DNA of 60,625 bases from JBFMFH01 sp040752275 (GCA_040752275.1 JBFMFH010000011.1:1-60625), one strand, 5' to 3'; counted from the stretch's first letter, positions 7,056 through 15,611 are shown. Program-made: numbers and translations. Notes: a model not told the origin generated them from the sequence alone.

Positions 7056-9086
7056 GTGGTCACCGTGACTGATCCAGTGCTGGCCGCGCGCGCGCGCAGG
7101 AGGGGCCCGTCGTTCGACGGTCGCAGGCGGACGACCGCAGGAGTATTGCTCCTGTTCCTCGCGCTCACGCTGCTGTTGACCTACCCGCTGTCCTTGCATC
7201 CGGCCGACACGAGCCTTCCCCTGGGGCCTGACGGCAATCTCTTCATGTGGACACTGGCGTGGGACGCCCATGCCTTCATCCACCAGCCGCTGTCCATCTT
7301 CGACGCGAACATCTACCACCCCGAGCGGAACACGCTGGCGTACTCCGAGAACCTGATCGGCAGCGCACTGGTCGCCGCCCCGATCCTGTGGCTCACCGGC
7401 AACCCGGTGCTGGCGCTGAATGTCACGGCGCTCTTGAGCTGCCTGCTCTGTGGGATTGGCGCATACGTGCTCGCCAGGCGGCTCGGTCTCAGCCAGTCCG
7501 CAGCGGTTCTGTGCGGCCTCGTCTTCGCGTTTTCGCCACCGCGGTTCTTCCGCACAGGTCAACTTCACCTCGGGGCCGTGCAGTGGATTCCGTTCGCGCT
7601 GGCGTCGGCTCACGCGTATCTCGACGACGGGCGGCGGCGGGACTTGCGCCTGACGGCGGCCTTCGTGACACTGCAGGCCCTGTCGAGCGGCCACGGCATC
7701 GTCTTCCTCGGCTTCGCGCTGGCGCTGCTCGCGCTGTACCGCATCGGGACGGGCGAGCGCCTCGATCTCGTCAGGCGGGTGAGAGATCTCGGCATCACCG
7801 GCACACTCCTTCTCTTGCCAGCAGTACTGGTCTTCCTGCCCTACCGCCGCGTCCAGCAGGAGATGGGTCTGCGGCGAACGCTCGAGAACTGGGCGATCGA
7901 CCCGGCGAGCTTTCTGGCCGCGCCGACGCACGTACAGACCTGGGTCGTTTCGTGGTTCTCGCAGCAGTCGCGACTGATCGTCGATGCTCAGGCCTTCCTG
8001 TTCCCCGGGTATGTGCCGCTGCTGCTGGCGGCAGGCTTCCTGTTCTGGCCGGCAACTCGGGGGCACGACACCGTGTTGCGCGCAAGGCTGGTCTGGGTGC
8101 GGGCCCGGGCGATGTTGCCAGGCCTGCTCGAACTGGTAGTCCTGTCGGGCCTGGTGACAAGTATCGTCGTGGCAGCCACCGGCTCAATCAGAATCAGGTC
8201 GGGAGATTGGGTGCTCTTCTCGGCGCGCGAACCTCTGAGGCCGCTGGTTACGGCTGGACTGGCGCTTGCCGCTCGGCTGGTCATTCTTCGCTGGTTTCCC
8301 TGGTCGCCTGCGGCCCGGTGGCGGCTCGCTCGGGACGCATGGAGGGTCTGGGCCGGGCGCAACCGGCAGAGTGTCGGCGTGTTCTACGGGCTGCTGACGT
8401 TCCTGACCCTCCTGCTGTCCGTCGGTCCTCCGCTCGGACTCTGGCCACTCATCTACTGGCTTCCCGGACTCAACTTCATCCGCGTCCCGTCGCGCTTCAC
8501 GATTCTCGGGATGCTGGGCCTGGCAGTCCTGGCCGGCGCCGGCTTCGATCGCCTGAGCGCCCGACTCTCGTCGCGACGGCGGTTGGCATGGGCCGCCGGT
8601 GCCGGCCTGATGATGGTCGTCGAGTTCGCCGCGATGCCCCTCGCGACTGTGCCAGCCGATCTGCGCATCCCCGCCGCAGACCAGTGGCTGTCGACCCGGC
8701 CTGGGCGCTTCGCTATCGTGGAGTTCCCGGTGCCCGATCCCTCCAACGCCGGAGCCTCCGCGCGTCTCAACTCCACCTACATGCTGCACTCCATGGCACA
8801 TTGGCAGAAGACCGTGCACGGGCACTCGGGCTTTCAGCCTCCGTTCCACGACATGCTGTACCGCCAGTTGCAGCGCTTCCCCGACGAGGACACGATTCGC
8901 CTCCTCGCCGAGACTGGCGTGCGTTACATCATCGTCCATGCGGAGCTGTATGCACCGGCCCACTGGACGGCGCTGCGGGAGCGGATGGATCGGTCGATCC
9001 ACCTCAGGCTCGAGCACGTGGCCGGCGAGGGTCGTGTGTATTCGCTTGCAGAACACCACGCTGGTCGCGCCCGCGATTTCAAGTAG
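7056..9086 (+). CDS. Polytopic membrane protein, probable GT-C-type glycosyltransferase
   Basis: This protein of about 676 residues has roughly a dozen hydrophobic segments, a short basic N-terminus and a soluble C-terminal domain after about residue 530. The first loop after TM1 (PLGPDGNLFMWTLAWD...) has the acidic, aromatic character of GT-C membrane glycosyltransferases, but no family is named with certainty. The start is either GTG 7056 or GTG 7065; AGGA at 7049-7052 is close to the first and 12 bases from the second. The gene ends 6 bases before composite repeat A. It may belong with the cell-envelope polysaccharide genes. Its substrate is unknown. Confidence 0.7.
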   Translation: MVTVTDPVLAARARRRGPSFDGRRRTTAGVLLLFLALTLLLTYPLSLHPADTSLPLGPDGNLFMWTLAWDAHAFIHQPLSIFDANIYHPERNTLAYSENLIGSALVAAPILWLTGNPVLALNVTALLSCLLCGIGAYVLARRLGLSQSAAVLCGLVFAFSPPRFFRTGQLHLGAVQWIPFALASAHAYLDDGRRRDLRLTAAFVTLQALSSGHGIVFLGFALALLALYRIGTGERLDLVRRVRDLGITGTLLLLPAVLVFLPYRRVQQEMGLRRTLENWAIDPASFLAAPTHVQTWVVSWFSQQSRLIVDAQAFLFPGYVPLLLAAGFLFWPATRGHDTVLRARLVWVRARAMLPGLLELVVLSGLVTSIVVAATGSIRIRSGDWVLFSAREPLRPLVTAGLALAARLVILRWFPWSPAARWRLARDAWRVWAGRNRQSVGVFYGLLTFLTLLLSVGPPLGLWPLIYWLPGLNFIRVPSRFTILGMLGLAVLAGAGFDRLSARLSSRRRLAWAAGAGLMMVVEFAAMPLATVPADLRIPAADQWLSTRPGRFAIVEFPVPDPSNAGASARLNSTYMLHSMAHWQKTVHGHSGFQPPFHDMLYRQLQRFPDEDTIRLLAETGVRYIIVHAELYAPAHWTALRERMDRSIHLRLEHVAGEGRVYSLAEHHAGRARDFK

Positions 9087-9092
9087 CCTCGG

Positions 9093-9256
9093 CTAGACGT
9101 CTTGAAGGCCCGAATCTCATGCAGATGAGTCAAGCTTCCGTCCCCTGCCTTCAAGACGTCTTCGCCCCGCCGCAGGCGGGGCAAAGCCAACACTGTGAAC
9201 TAGCGAGGCGGAGCCGCCCCGACACGCCTCGGTGGTCTGAGGCGGAGCCTCGCTAG
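9093..9256. repeat. Composite hairpin repeat, copy A
   Basis: This 164-base element is bounded by ctag at both ends. It contains a perfect 15-bp inverted repeat (AGACGTCTTGAAGGC at 9095-9109, complement at 9147-9161) with an inner CTCAT-GCAG-ATGAG hairpin. Next come a GCCCCGCC-GCA-GGCGGGGC hairpin and an outer AGCGAGGC...GCCTCGCT pair enclosing GGCGGAGCCGCC. Copies B (16083-16244) and C (34746-34833, internally deleted) are the same element. Copy A lies between convergent genes, and its right end supplies the TAG stop (9253-9255, complement) of the acyltransferase gene. It could act as a two-way terminator. Confidence 0.9.
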
Positions 9257-10419
9257 ATCAGCGGCCAGATGAGGGCAACGGCGATGGCGGCTCGCGCAAC
9301 GTGGATCGCGAGCGGGCGTTGTCGCTTCGTCTGGTTCCAGACCCACGCCAGGAAGGTCATCGACACGAACAGGACACCGATCCAGGCGACGGTGTGGAAC
9401 AAGTCCTGGCGGCCGAGCACCTGCCCCAGGCCTGGTGCCCACAGCGACCCGTACAGCGCGGCCACGTGCACGACGTAGATCATGAGCGACTCCTGCGACA
9501 GGGCCTGGATGCTCCTGGGCAGGCGCGGAACCCACCGGCTCGCCGCCACGAACCCGCCCAGGACGAGGAAGATCAGCCCCAGTCGGATCAGGAGCATTGC
9601 GGGTCCGGCGCGCCAGGGATCGACCGTCCCGAGGGGCTGGAAGGGCAGGAGAAAGCCGACGAGACCGGCCATCGCCAGCATCCCGCCAAGCCACGCGAGG
9701 CTCGCGGCCGGGCGGGCGGGCGAGTGCCCCGCGGCACGGCGCGCGTACGCCATCCCGAGTGCCGCGCCGGCGAACAGGTAGGTTCCCCACGGGAAGAACG
9801 GGAAGATCGATCCGGTGTCGCTGGACAGATACGACGCCAGCCACAGGGGCACGCCGTCCACCCAGGTTCGGCTCCACATCAGCGGCGTGGCCAGCGCGAT
9901 GACTCCCGCAACCAGGGCGCTTGCGACGGCGAACCGCCGGCGTGTCCCGAGCAGGAGGATGAGACCCTGCAGGAGGAGCAGCGACACGGCAACGACTTGC
10001 AGCACGTCGACCTGCAAGAACGAGCGCCATCGCTCGTCGCTGGCGAACTCGAGGTGCGCGAAGCGCCCCATCGGGAAATGGATCAAGTAGCCGAGGCCGA
10101 GGAAGAAGGAGAAGCGGATCAGCCGCCGCGCCACCCGCCGCCACCGGCCGCGATGGTCGTCCCAGTACTTGTCGGAGGCCACGCTGAAGGCGAATCCCGA
10201 CAGCAGCAGGAACATGCAGGAGGTCAGGCCGCGCAGGAAGAGCCACGACTGGAAGACCAGCGTCGGTTCATAGACCTGGTCCAGCAACTGGTGGATGGTG
10301 TGGCCCTGGACCATGAACAGCACGGCTGCTGCTCGTGCCAGGTCCAGGAAGACGATGCGGGACGTTGGCGGCCGGGCCCCGGCCGCCGCCGGAGCGGCAG
10401 ACATGGGATAGGCGTTCAT
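9253..10419 (-). CDS. Heparan-alpha-glucosaminide N-acetyltransferase-like membrane acyltransferase (DUF1624 type)
   Basis: This 388-residue integral membrane protein has about ten hydrophobic segments. The N-terminal signature RIVFLDLARAAAVLFMVQGH, with its histidine before HTIHQLLD, is that of the DUF1624/heparan-alpha-glucosaminide N-acetyltransferase and acyltransferase-3-like families. These move acyl groups across the membrane onto sugars. ATG 10419 is preceded by GCAGGG at a good distance; ATG 10404 is a shorter alternative. It is divergent from lptD with about 90 bases between them, so envelope-sugar acylation is plausible. The stop codon belongs to repeat copy A. Confidence 0.75.
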   Translation of the reverse strand: MNAYPMSAAPAAAGARPPTSRIVFLDLARAAAVLFMVQGHTIHQLLDQVYEPTLVFQSWLFLRGLTSCMFLLLSGFAFSVASDKYWDDHRGRWRRVARRLIRFSFFLGLGYLIHFPMGRFAHLEFASDERWRSFLQVDVLQVVAVSLLLLQGLILLLGTRRRFAVASALVAGVIALATPLMWSRTWVDGVPLWLASYLSSDTGSIFPFFPWGTYLFAGAALGMAYARRAAGHSPARPAASLAWLGGMLAMAGLVGFLLPFQPLGTVDPWRAGPAMLLIRLGLIFLVLGGFVAASRWVPRLPRSIQALSQESLMIYVVHVAALYGSLWAPGLGQVLGRQDLFHTVAWIGVLFVSMTFLAWVWNQTKRQRPLAIHVARAAIAVALIWPLI

Positions 10420-10506
10420 TCTACCCTGCGGGGTACAGGCAGCCTTCGTCGCCGCGCCCGCGGCCCCGCGAACGGCGGGGCCAGCCGTGATACCCTTCGG
10501 GGTGAG

Positions 10507-12882
10507 ATGTCCACCAGACTGATGGCGGCCGGCTGTGCGCTCGGCCTGATGCTCCTCCTGGTTCCTGCCGCGGGGGCTGAACCCGCGGCCCAAGGCCAGA
10601 CGCCGCCCTCGGCCCAGGCGACGCCGTCCCAACAGACCGACCAGCAGGGCACGCTGAGCCTGCCGTTCATCGACACGTCCAAGCAGTGGCGGTACGAGCA
10701 ACTGGGCGAGAACCACTTCAAGCTGACGGGCGACGTGGAACTCGAGAGTGGCGGCACGATGTTCTTCGCCGACGAGGTCGAGATCTTCCGCGATCAGTAC
10801 AAGATGATTGCCCGCGGCAATGTCGTCATGGCCACGGCCACTCAGCGGATCGGCGCCGAGTGGATGGAGTTCGACTACCGGACCAAGGTCGGGACGTTCT
10901 ACAACGCGACCGGCAGCGCACGCATGGCGGAGCTGCCGACGCGGACCGTTCTGGGATCCCAGGAGCCCGACATTCTCTTCTACGGCAAGACAATCGAGAA
11001 GATCGGCGACCGCAAGTACCGCGTCACCGGCGGCGCCTTCACCACGTGCGTGCAGCCGAGCCCCCGCTGGCAGATCACGTCCGGCTCCGTGGTGCTCAAT
11101 CTGGATCACTACGCATTCCTGACCAATTCCATCTTGAGGGTCAAGGGTGTGCCGGTCCTCTACATGCCTGCGATCTACTACCCGATCAACAAGGAGGATC
11201 GCGCCACCGGACTTCTGATGCCGATCTACGGCTCGTCGTCTCTGCGCGGACACACCTTCAGCAACGCATTCTTCTGGGCGATTGGCCGGAGCCAGGACGC
11301 CACCTTCATGCATGACTGGTACTCCAAGACGGGCATGGGATTCGGCTCGGAGTACCGCTACGTGGCGACCGGCGGATCCGGGAACGTCAGTTTCTACAGG
11401 CTCAACGAGCACGAATCGGTGTACGCGCACTCGGATGGCACCGAGACGATTGTGCCGGGCCGTCAGAGCTTTCAGGTCCGTTCCTCTGTGACGCAGGCCT
11501 TGCCCGGGAGGCTGAAGGCGTACGGCCGCGTCGACTACTTCTCGAGTCTCGTCGCGCAGCAGCAATACACCACCAACGTCTACCAGGCCTCGCAGGTCTC
11601 ACGGGCCTACGGCGGCGGCGTGACTGGTACCTACGGGCCCTACACGATCGCCGGGGGCCTGGATCGTTCCGAGTACTTCTACAGCGCTCAGACCTCCGTC
11701 GTGTCGGGCGCGTGGCCGAGGCTGTCGTTCAACCGGGCCGAGAAGCCGATTGGGCGCCTGCCGCTGTACTCGTCGGTGTCCGTCGAGTGGGCCAACCTGA
11801 TCCGGCAGTCCGTCTACAGGCGGGACGACAAGCCGACGACCATCATCGACACGGGCGTGCAGAAGTTCGATGTGCTGCCCGCGCTGCGTTTTCCGTTCAC
11901 GAGAATCCAGTGGCTGCCTGTCACGGCGACGCTGGCCTGGCGTTACACGTGGTGGAACGAGAGCATCCAGGGCGGGAAGCAGGTCGACGCCCCGGTCACG
12001 CGGACGTTCTTCGACATGACCGTCCGGGCCTCCGGGCCTATCGTCAATCGTGTGTGGAACACGAACAACGGCTTCGCCGAGAAGATCAAGCACACCATCG
12101 AACCGTGGGTGTTCTTCCAGAAGTTCACGAGTTTCGACACGTTCAACCAGATCGTCGCCTACGACCCGAGCGATTACCTCGTTCCCGGTGTCACGCGTGT
12201 CACCTATGGGGTGAACAACCGGCTGTTCGCGCGTCGCCTCGATGAGAAAGGGGCGGCACAGACCCACCAGTTCGTGAATGTCACGGTCCGCCAGACCTAC
12301 TACACCGACCAGCGGGCGTCGTCGGTGGACCCCAATTACGCGTCGTCCTACTACACGGCCACGCGAAGCAATTTCTCCCCGATCTCGCTCGTCGCCAGTT
12401 TCTCCCCCAGGCAGGGATTCGACGGGACCTTCCGGGCCGAGTACAACACGAAGACCTACCAGTGGCAGACGCTGGGGGCAGCCGCCACCTACAACCTGCG
12501 GGAGGTCTTCAGCACGACGGGCGGGTGGAGCCGCCGGACCTACGGGATCTACCAGCCGGGGTCATCGAACTCGAACCACTACATGGACGCGAGCGTCCTG
12601 GCGCGAACCGCGGGCGGTCGCGTCGGCGGAGCGTTCTCGTTCAACTTCGACATCCAGAACCGCTCCTTCCTCCAGAAGCGATTCACGGGCTACTACAACG
12701 CCCAGTGTTGCGGCATCGCCGCGGAGTTCCAGACCTACAACTTCAGCGGCTACCAGTATGTGGGCGGCTATCGCCCGCCGGTCGATCAGGACGTTCGTTT
12801 TTCGGTATCCGTGACGCTGGCCGGGCTGGGAACCTTCGCGAACTTCCTGGGTGTCTTCGGCGTCGGGCAGGGGTTCAGGTAG
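10507..12882 (+). CDS. lptD: LPS-assembly protein LptD
   Basis: This 791-residue outer-membrane protein inserts lipopolysaccharide into the outer leaflet with LptE. A signal peptide covers about residues 1-24, cleaved near AAGA/EPA, followed by a Gln/Ala/Pro linker. An LptA/OstA-like N-terminal domain follows (about 55-210, with ELESGGTMFFADEVEIF and RGNVVMATATQRI), then a long C-terminal beta-barrel rich in alternating aromatic strands. The conserved C-terminal vicinal cysteines are Cys734-Cys735 (NAQCCGIAAEF), used in LptD for inter-domain disulfides; Cys in GGAFTTCVQPSP is a likely partner. The start ATG 10507 has GGGGTGAG just upstream. A longer open frame upstream is only a shadow of the acyltransferase gene. 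Confidence 0.93.
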   Translation: MSTRLMAAGCALGLMLLLVPAAGAEPAAQGQTPPSAQATPSQQTDQQGTLSLPFIDTSKQWRYEQLGENHFKLTGDVELESGGTMFFADEVEIFRDQYKMIARGNVVMATATQRIGAEWMEFDYRTKVGTFYNATGSARMAELPTRTVLGSQEPDILFYGKTIEKIGDRKYRVTGGAFTTCVQPSPRWQITSGSVVLNLDHYAFLTNSILRVKGVPVLYMPAIYYPINKEDRATGLLMPIYGSSSLRGHTFSNAFFWAIGRSQDATFMHDWYSKTGMGFGSEYRYVATGGSGNVSFYRLNEHESVYAHSDGTETIVPGRQSFQVRSSVTQALPGRLKAYGRVDYFSSLVAQQQYTTNVYQASQVSRAYGGGVTGTYGPYTIAGGLDRSEYFYSAQTSVVSGAWPRLSFNRAEKPIGRLPLYSSVSVEWANLIRQSVYRRDDKPTTIIDTGVQKFDVLPALRFPFTRIQWLPVTATLAWRYTWWNESIQGGKQVDAPVTRTFFDMTVRASGPIVNRVWNTNNGFAEKIKHTIEPWVFFQKFTSFDTFNQIVAYDPSDYLVPGVTRVTYGVNNRLFARRLDEKGAAQTHQFVNVTVRQTYYTDQRASSVDPNYASSYYTATRSNFSPISLVASFSPRQGFDGTFRAEYNTKTYQWQTLGAAATYNLREVFSTTGGWSRRTYGIYQPGSSNSNHYMDASVLARTAGGRVGGAFSFNFDIQNRSFLQKRFTGYYNAQCCGIAAEFQTYNFSGYQYVGGYRPPVDQDVRFSVSVTLAGLGTFANFLGVFGVGQGFR

Positions 12883-12954
12883 GTCGCGGCGGGTGACCGT
12901 CTTGCCCGATGGCCGGGTGCATTTCGGATTCAGGCCGGGCTGGCTGGCAGCGAC

Positions 12955-13220
12955 CTAGCGCTTCCACTCCGGGGAAGAGTAGATCTGATTCGTCCGGAGG
13001 TTCCAGTCCCACAATCCGACGTTGGCCGCACCCACCGCGGGCCGCAGGCGCGCCTCCGACTCTCTGAGCGCTGCCTCGGCCCGTTTGCGTTCGGTCATTT
13101 CGGTGAAGTAGATCGTCAGGCCGTTTGGGGACGGGTAGATGCGGTTTTCGAACCAGAGGTCCCACGGCTTCTGGACCGCCAGTCCCTCGGGTTGCTCGAG
13201 AATGGCCAGGATCACCGGGC
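12955..13220 (-). pseudogene. PAS-domain sensor kinase/cyclase fragment
   Basis: The minus-strand frame contains the end of one PAS domain (PWDLWFENRIYPSPNGLTI then YFTEMTERKRAEAALRESEARLR, the usual PAS/PAC linker) and the start of a second (VGLWDWNLRTNQIYSSPEWKR). It then stops at TAG 12955-12957. Both ends are missing: there is no kinase, GGDEF or start codon of its own. It is a decayed fragment of a multi-PAS signalling protein at the edge of the toxin-antitoxin region. The upstream boundary is approximate. Confidence 0.75.
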
Positions 13221-13276
13221 GCCGCACCTCGGCCTGGGACGATCGATGTGCCTGCGGGTTGCCGCGCCAGAGGCCG

Positions 13277-13312
13277 TTGACACGAGCAACGGCCAGGTGG
13301 GATAATCCCACC
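13277..13312 (+). promoter_or_regulatory. Promoter and palindromic operator of the AbrB/PIN operon
   Basis: TTGACA at 13277-13282 and GATAAT at 13301-13306 are separated by 18 bases, a near-consensus sigma-70-type promoter. The -10 lies inside a perfect palindrome GGTGGGATAATCCCACC (13296-13312) that ends immediately before the ATG at 13313. The expected transcription start, about 7 bases after the -10, is the A of that ATG, so the mRNA should be leaderless. A palindrome over the -10 fits autorepression by the antitoxin. Confidence 0.8.
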
Positions 13313-13540
13313 ATGATCGTGACCCTGGATGCCAAACGCCGTCTCAGCGTTCCTGCGTCGCTCGCCCCGACTGCGCCCGGCGAGTACTTCGACGCTCGCT
13401 TCGACCCCGAGGAAGATGCGATTGTCTTCCGACGACTTGCCCTGCGTGGCGATTGGTTCACCATCCTCACGGAATGTCCCGTGAGCATGGACGACGTTCC
13501 GCCGCGCCGCCGTGAGCCCGCGCGGAGGAGAAGGCTGTGA
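13313..13540 (+). CDS. AbrB/MazE/VapB-type antitoxin
   Basis: This 75-residue protein begins MIVTLDAKRRLSVPASL, the swapped-hairpin AbrB fold that binds palindromic operators. It has an arginine-rich C-terminus (PPRRREPARRRRL) likely to contact the toxin or DNA. ATG 13313 follows a promoter and palindrome directly, with no Shine-Dalgarno. The stop overlaps the start of the PIN toxin (GTGA). It should neutralise the toxin and repress its own operon. Confidence 0.85.
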   Translation: MIVTLDAKRRLSVPASLAPTAPGEYFDARFDPEEDAIVFRRLALRGDWFTILTECPVSMDDVPPRRREPARRRRL

Positions 13541-13965
13541 GCTGGCTGCTCGACACAGACGTTCTCTCACAGCCAGCCAAACGTCGCGGCGATCCCAAAG
13601 TGATAGCGTGGCTGCGGCAAGAGAAGGACCGGTGCTACACCAGCGCCGTCGTCATCGCCCAGTTGGCGTACTGGGTCCGCACGAAGCAGGGACGCCAGCG
13701 GGAACAACTGCAGGCGTGGCTCACGAGGCTGATTGACGCGATGCAGGGCCGCATTCACGGCTTCAACGTTTCGGTCGCGCGCGTCTGGGCGGAACAAGAG
13801 CACTTGCTCGCGAAAGCTGGCCGCCGCATGCCCGTGGAGGACAGCTACATCGCTGCCACGGCCCGCCGCCACGGACTGACGATCGTCACAGGAAACGACC
13901 AGGACTTCCGCCGGCCAGGGCTGAAAGTACTGAACCCGTTCACCGACCTTCCGGATACGGAGTAG
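13537..13965 (+). CDS. PIN-domain toxin (VapC-like)
   Basis: This 142-residue PIN protein starts at GTG 13537, overlapping the antitoxin stop. VapC toxins are RNases with four acidic residues holding Mg2+/Mn2+. Asp6 (WLLDTDVL), Asp102 (VEDSYIAATA) and Asp121/Asp123 (VTGNDQDF) are present. The second acid, normally Glu in a VIAELxYG-type motif near residue 42, is Gln42 (VVIAQLAYWV). This may lower or abolish activity, or the motif may be shifted. The module is complete in gene order. Confidence 0.88.
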   Translation: MSWLLDTDVLSQPAKRRGDPKVIAWLRQEKDRCYTSAVVIAQLAYWVRTKQGRQREQLQAWLTRLIDAMQGRIHGFNVSVARVWAEQEHLLAKAGRRMPVEDSYIAATARRHGLTIVTGNDQDFRRPGLKVLNPFTDLPDTE

Positions 13966-14181
13966 GCAACACGAAACCGCAACGCGACGGGCACACCCAG
14001 GCTCGTCACTGCGGGGGGCCAGAATTGGTTGACAAATGCAACCGTCTGGCACGAACGCTGCACTATAGCGGGTGTCGCCAACTCCGGCTGCATCGTTGTC
14101 TGCGACGATGCGAACCGGCTCAGATCCCTGCCGCCCGCCTTGTCGTGGAAGTGCGAACAAGCCCTGTTGGTTGGCCCACGA

Positions 14182-14517
14182 CTAATGGCCAAAGAACTCT
14201 TCCAGAATGGTCCGCAATTCCGGAACATGAACGGCCGCCACTTCCCACACAATGCGCAGGTCGACGGCCGCATAGTCGTGCGCGATCACATTGCGCATGC
14301 CGCGCATCCTCCGAAACGGCAACTGGGGCAGCGCCTGCCGTGTCTGGTCGGACAAGTGCAGTGTCGCCTCGCCGATGATCTCAATGCGTCGAATGATCGC
14401 GTCTTGTTTCTGAGTGTCGGCGCGAAACGCGATCTCGTCGGTGTCGGCGATGTAGGCGCAGATTAGGCGGGCCGCGTCAAGAATGTCCCGAAGGCGTCCG
14501 ATCTGATCAGCGTCCAT
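14182..14517 (-). CDS. HepT-family RNase toxin (HEPN/DUF86)
   Basis: This 111-residue HEPN protein has the RX4-6HXY catalytic motif intact: Arg75-NVIA-His80-Asp-Tyr82. The start ATG 14517 gives the family-length protein and overlaps the MntA stop region by 11 bases; a longer upstream frame is only the MntA gene in another frame. In MntA-HepT systems HepT is an RNase that MntA silences by AMPylating the tyrosine of this motif. Gene order (MntA first, HepT second, overlapping) is the usual one. Confidence 0.88.
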   Translation of the reverse strand: MDADQIGRLRDILDAARLICAYIADTDEIAFRADTQKQDAIIRRIEIIGEATLHLSDQTRQALPQLPFRRMRGMRNVIAHDYAAVDLRIVWEVAAVHVPELRTILEEFFGH

Positions 14518-14833
14518 ATAACTGTACGGCGGTCGCGAGGATGTGATCTCTGGCGAAGGCGTTGGGCGATTGTTCGAGAGCCTGCAGAAGGACGAAATCC
14601 ACCGGCGCACCTACGATCTCCTCGGCTTCTCCCGCCATCTCCAGGATCTCGAGGGTTGAAACGGGAGCCGCGTCGTCCAGGGTCACAAGGAGATCGACGT
14701 CGCTGCCGGGGCCGGCTTGCCCTCTCGCCGCGGATCCGAAGACATCCAGACGCCTGATGGGGTGCTTTTCGCAGAATGCATGAAGTGCCAAACGGAGGCC
14801 GTCCGGGGAAAGAGCCGGCGCAGGAGATTTCAC
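14507..14833 (-). CDS. MntA-type nucleotidyltransferase antitoxin
   Basis: This 108-residue minimal nucleotidyltransferase has an exact GSX10DXD motif: Gly33-Ser34 then Asp45-Val-Asp47 (DVFGSAARGQAGPGSDVDLL). Start GTG 14833 is inferred, as there is no Shine-Dalgarno. A promoter-like pair sits directly upstream, and the frame is open further upstream only through a TonB-receptor fragment. It should AMPylate and so neutralise the HepT encoded next. Confidence 0.87.
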   Translation of the reverse strand: MKSPAPALSPDGLRLALHAFCEKHPIRRLDVFGSAARGQAGPGSDVDLLVTLDDAAPVSTLEILEMAGEAEEIVGAPVDFVLLQALEQSPNAFARDHILATAVQLYGR

Positions 14834-14839
14834 GCCGTC

Positions 14840-14868
14840 AGCATAGCTGCATTGAAGGGCCGGTTCAA
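14840..14868 (-). promoter_or_regulatory. Putative leaderless promoter of MntA-HepT
   Basis: On the complement, TTGAAC (14868-14863) and TATGCT (14845-14840) are 17 bases apart. The -10 ends 6 bases before GTG 14833, so transcription would begin at or next to the start codon. Each hexamer matches consensus at four of six positions. The spacing to the start codon equals that of the AbrB/PIN operon. Confidence 0.5.
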
Positions 14869-15162
14869 CCGAGGGACGCTGCGTGGGGAACGTGCCGTTC
14901 TCTCGAGTAGCGAAGGGGTTGGTCGCCGGCAGCGCGATGATCTTGAAGTCGTTGACTTCGTTGTATTCGTAGCTCAAAAAAGTGTGTTCGATTGGCAATG
15001 ATGGGCCCGCCGATCGCGCCGCCTCCACGGAACTGCTTGTAATCCGGCGTCGTCTTGGCGAACCAGTTCTTGGCGTTCAGCGCGTCGTCTCGGCCGAAGT
15101 AGTACGTGGACCCGTCGAAGTTGTTCGCTCCGGATTTCGAGACGACGGTCACGCTTCCTCCC
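14848..15162 (-). pseudogene. TonB-dependent receptor fragment, frameshifted
   Basis: The minus strand encodes SGGSVTVVSKSGANNF, then YYFGRDDALNAKNWFAK and GGGAIGGPIIANRTHFF. This is the plug/early-barrel signature of the large TonB-dependent, carboxypeptidase-regulatory-domain proteins common in Acidobacteria. At a run of six A (14976-14981, T on the coding strand) the frame shifts, and the match continues in another frame as LSYEYNEVNDFKIIALPAT. One extra T would restore the frame. Both ends are cut: the left end runs into MntA, the right end into the ParE-like gene. Confidence 0.85.
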
Positions 15163-15411
15163 GAGCATTCTGTCGTAGTCCGCGTGTGAACCGATCCAGA
15201 ACCACACGCAATCCTCATCCGCCTCGGTCGCCAATGCCCGATAGTGCAAGCCAACGCGAACGGACCAGACGGAGCCGATCTTCTTGAACCGGAGTGAACG
15301 TTGACCGGCATCCGTCTTGAGGAGCGTGTAGCACCGGTCGGCAAGGTCGCGAACGTCTTTGGACAGACCCTTGTAGCAGCGCCAGAAGCGCGGCGTGGCG
15401 AGATGTCTCAC
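14974..15411 (-). CDS. ParE/RelE-type toxin with run-on C-terminus
   Basis: Residues 1 to about 86 form a normal small ParE/RelE-superfamily toxin (LRFKKIGSVWSVRVGLHYRA, then DCVWFWIGSHADYDRML). Family members normally stop within a few residues of this point. Here the frame enters the TonB-receptor fragment near 15155 and continues for about 58 unrelated, arginine-rich residues before stopping at 14974. The start GTG 15411 overlaps the antitoxin stop (GTGA). The native stop was evidently lost when the receptor fragment was joined. Whether the long product still folds or is toxic is unknown. Confidence 0.8.
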   Translation of the reverse strand: MRHLATPRFWRCYKGLSKDVRDLADRCYTLLKTDAGQRSLRFKKIGSVWSVRVGLHYRALATEADEDCVWFWIGSHADYDRMLGRKRDRRLEIRSEQLRRVHVLLRPRRRAERQELVRQDDAGLQAVPWRRRDRRAHHCQSNTLF

Positions 15412-15608
15412 AGCGCTTTGGTTCGGCCGGCCCGATGATCTCGTCGCGCCTCGCGGACCATGGCGTCCAGGCGACCGCCAGATTGATCGGACTGGAGCTG
15501 GCGGTCCCAGGCTGCGGCGTCATAGTCGACGAACCACTTGCGGAACTTCACGAGGTCCTTCTTGGGAAGGCGCTTCACGGCTCCTGCAATCTCAGCCACG
15601 GTCGTCAT
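15408..15608 (-). CDS. Antitoxin of the ParE-like toxin
   Basis: This 66-residue protein (MTTVAEIAGAVKRLPKKDLV, then FRKWFVDYDAAAWDRQL and ARRDHRAGRTKAL) matches the short antitoxins found directly upstream of HigB/ParE-like toxins with the WFWIGSHxxYD motif. These end with an aspartate/arginine-rich toxin-binding helix (ExxxxxxAGRTxxL). The stop overlaps the toxin start. On the complement, TTGCGA and TAGCCT spaced by 17 bases end 6 bases before the ATG, a weaker version of the leaderless arrangement seen at the other two antitoxins. Confidence 0.8.
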   Translation of the reverse strand: MTTVAEIAGAVKRLPKKDLVKFRKWFVDYDAAAWDRQLQSDQSGGRLDAMVREARRDHRAGRTKAL

Positions 15609-15611
15609 AGA

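Noticed and set aside
9301..10506. Long N-terminal extension of the lptD frame
   Set aside because: The extension lies antisense to the acyltransferase gene and lacks homology. ATG 10507 with a good ribosome-binding site starts a proper signal peptide.
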